Origin: Paenibacillus sp.
GTDB taxonomy: Bacteria; Bacillota; Bacilli; Paenibacillales; Paenibacillaceae
Assembly: GCA_029256665.1 (NCBI GenBank)
Contig: JAQSXN010000255.1
Coordinates: 1-6,170 of the forward strand
Direction of reading: 5' to 3'
Length of the DNA: 6,170 nucleotides
Part shown: positions 1-5,201 of the stretch, piece by piece
How the letters are laid out: the number at the start of each line of letters is the position of its first letter
Position numbering within the stretch: the stretch's first letter is position 1
Translations under genes and position numbers: made by a program
The notes under the pieces: model-generated
The model's database searches: none
What the model saw: the letters and a program-made list of their open reading frames with translations, nothing else
Told to the model about the DNA's origin: nothing

Positions 1-869
1 TTTCCAAAACGATGAGCTTCCGCAAGGCGGGGGAGCTGCTTAATTTGACTCAGCCGGCGGTTTCGGCCCAAATCAAAAGCCTGGAGGACGAGTTCAAGAC
101 GGTATTGATCGACAGAAATCAACCTGTAACCTTAACGGATCACGGACAAGTGTTCCTGGACCATGCCGAGCGCATTCTCTCGATCGTCGAGGAGCTTAAG
201 CAGAAGCTTGACGATCTGAATTTGACGCCGCAAGGCCATATTACGTTAGGTACGACTTCATCGATCGCCATTCAAATATTGCCTCGCGTCCTCTCTTATT
301 TCCAGAACCAATATCCGCAGATCAAAACGACGATTCACTCCATGCCATCCTCCCAGGTTATGACGAGCGTGGAGAACGGCTCGGTCGACGTTGGCATTAC
401 CTATCTGACGGAGAAAAGTCCTAATGTAGCTTCTTCCGTCCTCTATTACGACACCTTCGAGCTCGTCGTATCGCCGGATCATCCCATGAGCGGGCTTACC
501 CATACGACCGTCGACAAGCTTAAGGATATTCCCATGATCATGCTTGCCCCGGATACGCTCGGCCGACGATTCGTCGACGCGATCTTCCGGAAATACAACA
601 TTCAGCCCAATATCGTCATGGAGCTTTCCAGCAGCGAAGAAGTCAAACGGATGGTCGAGATCGATCTGGGCGCGGCCATCGTCTCCAAGCTCTCCATTCC
701 GACGGAACTTAAACACGGCACGCTTAAGCTCATAAAGGTCCATGAGCTGGAAACAACCCATCCCGTCGGAGTCGTCTACAAGTCGGGCAAATATTTGAAC
801 ACGGCCATGCAGCAGTTTCTTAGCGACCTCAAGGGAATGCCGGAACATCAATTCATCAGTAGCGAGTAG
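1..869 (+). CDS. LysR-family transcriptional regulator (5' end outside window)
   Basis: This is a DNA-binding regulator that senses a small molecule. The reading frame is open to the left edge (codons for S, K, T precede the first visible ATG at 12). The usual LysR N-terminus runs about 15-20 residues before the conserved 'SF..A...L' motif, so the true start lies just outside the window and roughly 14 residues are missing. Counting from the ATG at 12, the winged helix-turn-helix covers about residues 3-45, with the recognition-helix signature TQPAVSAQIKSLE (13-25). A helical linker follows at about 46-72, and the two-lobed substrate-binding domain starts near 75 (GHITLGTTSS). At 285 visible residues the length fits a complete C-terminus. 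It ends 11 bp before the histidinol-phosphatase start, and its stop codon overlaps that gene's ribosome site, so the two are probably co-transcribed. The general type resembles the CysL/CbbR branch, but the effector cannot be read from the sequence. Confidence 0.93.
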   Translation, partial: SKTMSFRKAGELLNLTQPAVSAQIKSLEDEFKTVLIDRNQPVTLTDHGQVFLDHAERILSIVEELKQKLDDLNLTPQGHITLGTTSSIAIQILPRVLSYFQNQYPQIKTTIHSMPSSQVMTSVENGSVDVGITYLTEKSPNVASSVLYYDTFELVVSPDHPMSGLTHTTVDKLKDIPMIMLAPDTLGRRFVDAIFRKYNIQPNIVMELSSSEEVKRMVEIDLGAAIVSKLSIPTELKHGTLKLIKVHELETTHPVGVVYKSGKYLNTAMQQFLSDLKGMPEHQFISSE

Positions 870-874
870 GAGGA
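868..874 (+). promoter_or_regulatory. Ribosome binding site for the PHP phosphatase
   Basis: AGGAGGA lies 6 nt before a TTG codon at 881 and overlaps the last two bases of the LysR stop codon. The match is strong enough to support TTG as the start, and no in-frame ATG is better placed. The overlap suggests translational coupling to the LysR gene. Confidence 0.8.
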
Positions 875-880
875 ATCCTG

Positions 881-1690
881 TTGAAATTCGATCTACATAC
901 CCATCATCTCCGGTGCGGACACGCGGACGGCAATATCGAGGACTACATCGAGGCCGGCATCGACGCCGGCTTGCAAGCGATCGGCATTTCGGACCATTCG
1001 CCTTACTTTTACCACGAGGACGACCAGCCGTCGCCCGGCATAGCCATGGCCAGGAGCGACTTCGCTAATTACGTTGACGAAGTGCTGCGCCTAAAGGCCA
1101 AGTACGAAGGGCGGATCGAAGTGCTGCTCGGCATGGAGTCCGACTTCTTCCCGGAGTATGCCGAAGACTACCGGAGAGCATACGAAGGCATCCCGTTCGA
1201 CTATTTGATCGGATCGGTGCATCAGGTTGGCGGCGTCAGCATCTTTAACCGCAACCGCTGGAAAAACATTCACGAGTCCAAGCATCCGAACGAAAAGAAA
1301 AGCTATTACGATCTCATCGCGCAATCGGCCCGAAGCGGCATGTTCGACATTCTCGGCCATATCGACGCGATGAAAGGTTATTACCCCGCCTTCTCCGACA
1401 TCCCCGCGCATGCGGAGATCGACGACTGCCTGCGTACGATCGCGGAATGCGGCGTATCGATCGAGATCAATACGTCAGGCAGCACCAAGGATGTCGGCGG
1501 CTGGTATCCATCGGACGACATTCTGGAGCGCGCGCTGCATTTTGGCGTCAGCGTGACGTTCGGCTCCGATGCCCACGCGCCAAGCCGGGTCGGAGACGAA
1601 TGGGAGCTCGTGGCGAAGCGGCTGAAGGAAATCGGCTTCAAGCAATGGGTGTTTTATCGCAAACGCCAGCCCGTCATCGTACCTCTTTAG
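881..1690 (+). CDS. hisJ: PHP-family histidinol-phosphatase (HisK/HisJ type)
   Basis: The likely reaction is dephosphorylation of L-histidinol phosphate to L-histidinol, the penultimate stage of histidine synthesis, in the cytoplasm. The 269-residue length matches Bacillus-type PHP histidinol phosphatases. The metal-binding motifs occur in order: HTH at 6-8 with H14, SDH at 37-39, E86 in GMESD, H114 in GSVHQ, GHID around H160, and SDAH at 229-232. All expected trinuclear-site ligands appear present, so the enzyme should be active. The start is TTG with an excellent ribosome site. It follows the LysR gene by 11 bp and is not next to any other his gene here, which is common for this unlinked type in Bacillota. 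A palindromic repeat begins within a few bases of the stop. The PHP fold also serves other phosphoesterases, so exact substrate is inferred. The symbol follows Bacillus usage (also called hisK). Confidence 0.9.
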   Translation: MKFDLHTHHLRCGHADGNIEDYIEAGIDAGLQAIGISDHSPYFYHEDDQPSPGIAMARSDFANYVDEVLRLKAKYEGRIEVLLGMESDFFPEYAEDYRRAYEGIPFDYLIGSVHQVGGVSIFNRNRWKNIHESKHPNEKKSYYDLIAQSARSGMFDILGHIDAMKGYYPAFSDIPAHAEIDDCLRTIAECGVSIEINTSGSTKDVGGWYPSDDILERALHFGVSVTFGSDAHAPSRVGDEWELVAKRLKEIGFKQWVFYRKRQPVIVPL

Positions 1691-1695
1691 ATGTA

Positions 1696-1861
1696 GTTCA
1701 AAAAGTCCGCTTCCCATTACGAAGGAGTTCAAGTAGCATAGTCGACATCGAATTTTGAATGCAACCGAACCTTCCGGTGCTCACGTAGCTCTGCTACGCT
1801 CCGCTCCTCAGTTTCTAGTTTCATTCAAACTTCTCGGTACTGGAAACCGAATTTTTTGAAC
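1696..1861. repeat. Imperfect palindromic intergenic element, possibly MITE-like
   Basis: A 166-bp stretch folds back on itself. The ends are a 9-bp inverted repeat, GTTCAAAAA at 1696-1704 and TTTTTGAAC at 1853-1861. Similarity continues inward, about 15 of 20 bases for the first 20. A second perfect 8-bp arm, TTTGAATG at 1754-1761, pairs with CATTCAAA at 1822-1829. The apex is a 6-bp stem, CGTAGC at 1784-1789 with GCTACG at 1793-1798, around a TCT loop. The whole could extrude as a cruciform or fold as a long RNA hairpin. No reading frame of note lies inside and no target-site duplication is obvious. It sits between the phosphatase stop and that transcript's probable terminator, as an insertion in a 3' untranslated region would. 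I have a vague memory of similar repeats in Paenibacillus-like genomes but cannot verify copy number here. Confidence 0.6.
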
Positions 1862-1890
1862 CTGAATTTTAAGTTAGATCTTTATGCACG

Positions 1891-1934
1891 AGCCGGATGC
1901 CGAGAGCAAAGCCTCTTGCGCATCCGGTTTCTTC
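1891..1934 (+). terminator. Hairpin, probable terminator of the LysR-phosphatase transcript
   Basis: CCGGATGC at 1893-1900 pairs with GCATCCGG at 1920-1927. After a bulged C the stem continues through about six more pairs (1901-1906 with 1913-1918, one G-U). The tail is TTTCTTC (1928-1934), only moderately U-rich, so efficiency is uncertain. On the opposite strand the hairpin has no U-tail, which supports the plus direction. Confidence 0.6.
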
Positions 1935-1957
1935 ATGCCGTGGCGTAATGTCCGGAC

Positions 1958-1988
1958 AAAAAAAAGCGGACCCGCCGACGGCAGGTCC
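1958..1988 (-). terminator. Intrinsic terminator reading on the minus strand
   Basis: GGACCCGCC at 1968-1976 and GGCAGGTCC at 1980-1988 form a 9-bp stem with a 3-nt loop. Read on the minus strand, the stem is followed after GC by eight consecutive T's (complement of A's at 1958-1965). The single imperfect pair is C-A in a plus-strand transcript but G-U in a minus-strand transcript, so the fold is complete only in the minus direction. There is no minus-strand gene to its right until 4619, so it is an orphan or relic, or it stops antisense transcription. Confidence 0.75.
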
Positions 1989-2011
1989 AAAGGGTATATG
2001 AAAAGGGGGTC

Positions 2012-2040
2012 TTGCACTTATCTTAACCTTGTCATGTAAA
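2012..2040 (+). promoter_or_regulatory. Weak candidate promoter for the EamA-family transporter
   Basis: TTGCAC (2012-2017) and TGTAAA (2035-2040) are separated by 17 bp, which would start transcription near 2047 and leave a leader of about 50 nt before the ATG at 2099. The -35 matches consensus at 3 of 6 positions and the -10 at 4 of 6, so this is only a candidate. An alternative -35 (TTGTCA at 2029-2034) has no good -10 partner. Confidence 0.25.
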
Positions 2041-2098
2041 CGGCGTGTCACAGCAACATTTCAATTGTGTAACAAATTTCGGGAGCGTGGATCCTTTT

Positions 2099-2959
2099 AT
2101 GTCATGGTTATGGATCGCGATCGGCAGCGCCGTTCTATTCGGTCTCGCCGGTTGGTGGATGAAGGTATCGCAAATGAAAGGAGGCGCGGTCCGCTATCTC
2201 CTGCTCGGGTTATACGCGGCGGGGGCTGCCGGCTTCGGCATCCATGCTTGGGCGGAAGGAACGTTCTCCGCCAGCCTGTTCGGCGATATTCGATTTTGGG
2301 CGGCCGCTTTTTTGATCGGAGCCGGTTCGGCTTGGGGCAACGCGCTGTTTATGGAGGCGCTTAAGTACGGGCCCGCCAGCTTGACGTCTCCGCTGAGCAA
2401 TATGAACATCGTGCTTGTCGTGGCTATGGCTACTTGGTATTACGGGGAACCGCTTCATATGGCGCAAGGGATCGGAATCTCCCTCCTGCTGCTGGCGACC
2501 GTTTTTATCGCATATCGACATAAGGAGCCTTGGACAATCAAGGAGAAGAAGTGGTTTGGGCTCGTGGCCATATCGATCGTCTTGTTTGCGTTCCGCAACG
2601 GCGGACTCAAGGTGACCGACGAGCTTGGTTTGCCTAATTCGCCCGTTCTGTTTATCGCTTATGTCCTCTCGCTGCTTTGGTTCCTCGTTCCGATTGCGGA
2701 GAGCGGCTCCAGAAGCCCCGCGGAGAAGATGACGGGGCTGCGGCTCGGCTTGCTTGCCGGCCTTTTCTCTTACGGAGGGCTGCAGCTTTATGCCATCGCC
2801 ATCGCTACGGGCCAAGCCAACCTGGCCGCGCCGATTTTTGCGACCAACGGACTTGTCATCGCCGCCGGCTCCATCTGGATTTACAAGGAGCGCTTGTCGA
2901 AGGTGCAGTGGGCCGCTTTCCTCTGCCTCATTGGCGGCTTAATCGCCATCCGATTGTGA
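2099..2959 (+). CDS. DMT-superfamily (EamA) membrane transporter
   Basis: This is a polytopic inner-membrane protein of the drug/metabolite transporter superfamily, probably exporting a small metabolite or drug; the substrate cannot be told. The chosen ATG gives 286 residues beginning MSWLWIAIG, directly at the first membrane helix. GGAG at 2082-2085 is the only visible ribosome site and its 13-nt spacing is long. A GTG at 2045 would add 18 polar residues with no ribosome site. About ten hydrophobic segments are visible. The two EamA repeats can be lined up: GNALFMEALKYGPASLTSPLS (from residue 80) ending in GEPL (116-119), and GGLQLYAIAIATGQANLAAPI (from 226) ending in KERL (263-266). The two halves meet around the charged loop near 141-151. 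It stands alone, about 100 bp before the phosphodiesterase-family gene, with no clear terminator between, so read-through is possible. Confidence 0.88.
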   Translation: MSWLWIAIGSAVLFGLAGWWMKVSQMKGGAVRYLLLGLYAAGAAGFGIHAWAEGTFSASLFGDIRFWAAAFLIGAGSAWGNALFMEALKYGPASLTSPLSNMNIVLVVAMATWYYGEPLHMAQGIGISLLLLATVFIAYRHKEPWTIKEKKWFGLVAISIVLFAFRNGGLKVTDELGLPNSPVLFIAYVLSLLWFLVPIAESGSRSPAEKMTGLRLGLLAGLFSYGGLQLYAIAIATGQANLAAPIFATNGLVIAAGSIWIYKERLSKVQWAAFLCLIGGLIAIRL

Positions 2960-3048
2960 GGGGTAGTACCAGCGAAGCCGAAGCCGATACCGCACGTCCA
3001 ATGAGGATATACTGATCGCAGATCTGCAGAAGAAGTTCGATGTGGCCT

Positions 3049-3054
3049 GGGAGG
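3049..3054 (+). promoter_or_regulatory. Ribosome binding site that fixes the phosphodiesterase start
   Basis: GGGAGG lies 9 nt before the ATG at 3064. An in-frame ATG at 3040 would place this site inside the coding region and has only a weak purine stretch before it, so 3064 is preferred. The shorter form starts MNRLKRILKSK, a normal signal-anchor beginning. Confidence 0.75.
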
Positions 3055-3063
3055 AAATTGCCG

Positions 3064-4059
3064 ATGAATAGATTAAAAAGAATTCTAAAAAGTAAAGTCT
3101 TTTTGTTTTTTGTCGCTCTGATTGCCTTTATTTATCTGAATAACAGTTCGATGTTTGCGAAGAAGCATGACGAAGACCCGCTTCTGTTGGCGCATCGAGG
3201 ACTTGCTCAGACCTTCTCGTTGGAAGGGGTCGAGAACGATACTTGCACTGCCGCACGAATCTATGAGCCGGAGCATCCCTATCTCGAAAATACGATTCCG
3301 TCCATAGAGGCGGCTTTTCAAGCTGGGGCAGATATCGTCGAATTCGACGTGCATATTACGAAGGATAATCAGTTCGCCGTTTTCCACGATTGGAAACTAG
3401 ACTGCCGCACGAATGCGGAAGGCGTAACGAGGGACTACACGATAGCCGAATTGAAAAACGTCGACATCGGATACGGCTACACGGCCGATGGCGGCGCTAC
3501 TTTCCCCTTCCGCGGTAAAGGGGTCGGCATGATGCCGTCATTGACGGATGTGCTGAATCGGTTTCCGGATAACTCATTTCTTATTAACGTTAAAAGCAAT
3601 GATCCCGACGAGGGGAAATTGCTTGCCCAATATTTGTCGAAGCTACCGAAGAAGCAACAAAACCTGCTCGCGGTTTATGGAGGAGATGAGCCTATCGCCG
3701 CTGTAAAAGAAGCGATGCCTGGGATGCGCGTCATGTCGAAATCGACGATGAAAGACTGTCTGATCCCTTATCTTGCCGCCGGTTGGACAGGTTACGCGCC
3801 AAAAGCTTGCAAAAATACCGAGTTGCACATCCCGGAAAAATTGGCCAAATGGTTATGGGGTTGGCCCAATAAATTTTTAAATCGGATGGAGCAGGCAGAT
3901 ACCCGCGTCATTGTCGTCGGCGGCGACGGAAGCGAATTCTCTAGCGGTTTCGATACGATGGAGGATATCGAACGTTTGCCTTCCAACTATTGGGGAGGTA
4001 TTTGGACGAACCGAATCGATCGAATAGCGCCGTTATACAAAGATCATTCCACTGAATAA
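3064..4059 (+). CDS. Membrane-anchored glycerophosphodiester phosphodiesterase-family protein
   Basis: The family hydrolyses glycerophosphodiesters to glycerol-3-phosphate and an alcohol on a TIM-barrel scaffold. The 331-residue protein begins with a basic stretch (RLKRILKSK) and one hydrophobic segment at about 12-25, with no obvious signal-peptidase site, so it is probably anchored with the enzyme domain outside the cell. The barrel starts at LLLAHRG (H44, R45). Further signature residues are ENT at 75-77, E93 and D95 in VEFDVH, and H108 in VFHDW, so the metal site and catalytic histidines appear intact. Compared with a typical family member there is a longer loop between HRG and ENT (about 47-74). 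Four cysteines (61, 114, 232, 249) could form disulfides outside the cell. The beginning of the gene is more A/T-rich than its neighbours. I recall close relatives in proteobacteria, so transfer is possible but unproven. Substrate is unknown. Confidence 0.87.
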   Translation: MNRLKRILKSKVFLFFVALIAFIYLNNSSMFAKKHDEDPLLLAHRGLAQTFSLEGVENDTCTAARIYEPEHPYLENTIPSIEAAFQAGADIVEFDVHITKDNQFAVFHDWKLDCRTNAEGVTRDYTIAELKNVDIGYGYTADGGATFPFRGKGVGMMPSLTDVLNRFPDNSFLINVKSNDPDEGKLLAQYLSKLPKKQQNLLAVYGGDEPIAAVKEAMPGMRVMSKSTMKDCLIPYLAAGWTGYAPKACKNTELHIPEKLAKWLWGWPNKFLNRMEQADTRVIVVGGDGSEFSSGFDTMEDIERLPSNYWGGIWTNRIDRIAPLYKDHSTE

Positions 4060-4137
4060 TTTGTTTTCCAATGGTTTTGATTGCGGTGGCGAAAGCCTTT
4101 CTGGTACTCCCCCTGTAAGCGTTCCACATGATGGCAC

Positions 4138-4166
4138 TTACTTTTTGTATGTATATATGCTACAAT
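4138..4166 (+). promoter_or_regulatory. Extended -10 promoter and putative operator of the HxlR gene
   Basis: TGC-TACAAT (4158-4166) is an extended -10 element, 5 of 6 for the hexamer. The -35 position (4138-4143, TTACTT) is poor, typical of extended -10 promoters or activator-dependent ones. Covering it is TTAC-TTTTT-GTAT (4138-4150), one base from the TTAC-N5-GTAA operator pattern that I recall for the DUF24 repressor CatR. The position suggests autoregulation by blocking the -35 region. Confidence 0.55.
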
Positions 4167-4184
4167 AGAGCTATTAGAAGCAGA

Positions 4185-4194
4185 GCGGGGTGAT
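4185..4194 (+). promoter_or_regulatory. Ribosome binding site that fixes the HxlR start
   Basis: GCGGGGTGAT resembles AGGAGGTGAT, the full complement of the 16S rRNA tail, and lies at ideal distance from GTG at 4199. The alternative GTG at 4190 falls inside this site, so it is unlikely to be the start. Confidence 0.65.
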
Positions 4195-4198
4195 TTCG

Positions 4199-4507
4199 GT
4201 GGATTATTCGACAATGTGCCCAAGATACGAAGCAGCGGCGGATTTGTTAGGCAAGAAGTGGACGGGAAGAATCATTCGGGTATTGCTCGGCGGACCGAAA
4301 CGGTTCAAGGACATGAAGGAACAAATCCCGGAGATGAGCGATAAAATGTTGACGGACCGGATGAAAGAGCTGGAGTTGCTTGGCATCGTGAATCGCCATG
4401 TCTACCCGGAGATGCCGGTGCGGATCGAATACGAGCTGACGGCCAAAGGCCGGGACTTGCAGCCCGTCATCGAGTCGATTCAAGCTTGGGGCGAGCAATG
4501 GATGTAA
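4199..4507 (+). CDS. HxlR/DUF24-family transcriptional regulator with N-terminal sensing cysteine
   Basis: This is a small winged-helix DNA-binding protein of the HxlR (DUF24) branch of MarR-like regulators, acting as a dimer in the cytoplasm. The preferred GTG start gives 102 residues. It opens with the family hallmark C7-P8 followed by a helix and GKKWT (18-22). The helix-turn-helix is about 35-60 (RFKDMKEQIP, then SDKMLTDRMKELE) and the wing about 64-84 (RIEYELTAKG). Cys7 is the only cysteine. In relatives YodB and CatR the cysteine at about this position is modified by quinones, diamide or similar electrophiles, and this releases repression. No reductase, dioxygenase or other usual target lies next to it, so besides itself the target is elsewhere. 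It has its own promoter with a probable operator. It converges on the PadR gene across a shared terminator. Confidence 0.9.
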   Translation: MDYSTMCPRYEAAADLLGKKWTGRIIRVLLGGPKRFKDMKEQIPEMSDKMLTDRMKELELLGIVNRHVYPEMPVRIEYELTAKGRDLQPVIESIQAWGEQWM

Positions 4508-4548
4508 ATGGCCGTATGGCCTACTAGGTAGGTTGCATGAAGCCATTT
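4506..4548 (+). repeat. Nested inverted repeats at the end of the HxlR gene
   Basis: AAATGGC (4506-4512), starting within the stop codon, pairs exactly with GCCATTT (4542-4548). Inside lies CCTAC-TAG-GTAGG. The result is a two-tier hairpin that ends in TTT. It may help terminate transcription or protect the mRNA 3' end; the U-tail is too short to call it a terminator outright. Confidence 0.4.
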
Positions 4549-4555
4549 GACAAAG

Positions 4556-4603
4556 AACAGGGCTGTGCCGAAGACATTGTCGTCTTCCGGCACAGCCCTG
4601 TTT
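4556..4603. terminator. Bidirectional hairpin terminator between convergent genes
   Basis: An almost perfect stem pairs 4556-4575 with 4582-4602. The sequence AACAGGGCTGTGCCG continues into AAGAC on the left arm, and the right arm has one extra base. The tails are TTTCG on the plus side and TTCTTTG on the minus side, both modest. Its position between the HxlR gene (+) and the PadR gene (-) fits a shared terminator. Confidence 0.75.
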
Positions 4604-4618
4604 CGCGTCCGTATACTT

Positions 4619-5197
4619 CTACAAATGGCCTCTTTCTGCTTCGTTAGGCTTGGACTCGAACAACCGTCCGCTCTTCGCCTCGGCGATCATTTCCTCCAGC
4701 CATTCCTTCTCCGCTAGGCTGAATTTCATAATGCCGCGCAGCAGATGAACCGAACCCCTCGGCAACGCGCCATCCTTCAACTTCTGCACGGCTTCCATCA
4801 GGGCAATCCGCTCGGCACATGACGTAAGCTGGCCTTCCAGGGCTCTCAGCGTGCGTTCCCGATCGGCGTGTCGGATAAACGGCAGCGCCTGCAGCAAGGG
4901 ATGCTGGGGAAACGCCGTTTCCCCTAACTGCTTGTGCAGCAACGAAAGGAGCGCCTCCCTGCCTTTGTCCGTTATGCGATAGATCGTCTTGTCCGGCCGG
5001 TTCTGACCGGCAATCTGCACGACTTCGGCAGCCTCGATCAACCCGTCGTCCCGCAATTGGTCGACCGCGTAATACAGCGATCCGTCTCGCACATTAAAAG
5101 TCACATGCCAATTCCGCGCCTTGATTGTCTGGCGAATATCGTAGGGGTGACGCTCCTGTTCCATCATTAATCCCAGTACAAGAAGTTTCACGGACAT
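4619..5197 (-). CDS. PadR-family transcriptional regulator
   Basis: This is a winged-helix repressor of the PadR family, probably responding to a phenolic, drug-like or envelope-active compound. The 192 residues have the N-terminal PadR domain at about 5-85. It contains HPYDI (17-21, the usual G-x-x-Y-[ED]-I element), GSLYYAVDQLRDDGLIE (39-55) and DKTIYRITDKGREAL (69-83). The rest is the helical, coiled C-terminal domain (Vir_AT-like) used for dimerisation and ligand binding. The ATG is preceded on the minus strand by AGAGGG with a 7-nt gap. The pump gene's stop is only 4 nt before the ATG, so translation is probably coupled. PadR genes next to MFS or ABC pumps normally control them, so autoregulated repression of the pump operon is the likely role. 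The operon promoter lies outside the window, so no operator can be examined. It ends about 16 bp from the hairpin terminator. Confidence 0.93.
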   Translation of the reverse strand: MSVKLLVLGLMMEQERHPYDIRQTIKARNWHVTFNVRDGSLYYAVDQLRDDGLIEAAEVVQIAGQNRPDKTIYRITDKGREALLSLLHKQLGETAFPQHPLLQALPFIRHADRERTLRALEGQLTSCAERIALMEAVQKLKDGALPRGSVHLLRGIMKFSLAEKEWLEEMIAEAKSGRLFESKPNEAERGHL

Positions 5198-5201
5198 GGA
5201 A

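Noticed and set aside
258..851. A 197-codon minus-strand frame opposite the LysR gene.
   Set aside because: The plus strand carries unmistakable LysR features, and the antisense product shows no recognisable motif and no convincing ribosome site.
2045..2098. GTG at 2045 as the transporter start, adding 18 residues.
   Set aside because: No ribosome site precedes it and the added residues are polar, whereas the ATG at 2099 begins directly at the first membrane helix.
2210..2815. A 201-codon minus-strand frame opposite the EamA transporter gene, which might have explained the minus-strand terminator at 1958-1988.
   Set aside because: Its product is rich in Arg, Gln, Pro and Lys with no domain pattern, as expected from the antisense of a GC-rich membrane-protein gene, while the plus frame shows clear EamA repeats.
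3001..3027. A promoter for the phosphodiesterase gene based on TATACT at 3008-3013.
   Set aside because: The -10 matches 5 of 6, but no -35 lies at a suitable distance and there is no extended -10 TG, so it is not reported as a feature.
4060..4137. A terminator for the phosphodiesterase gene.
   Set aside because: Only a 3-bp GGC-GAAA-GCC stem and a short CAAT/ATTG repeat are present; neither is stable enough to call.
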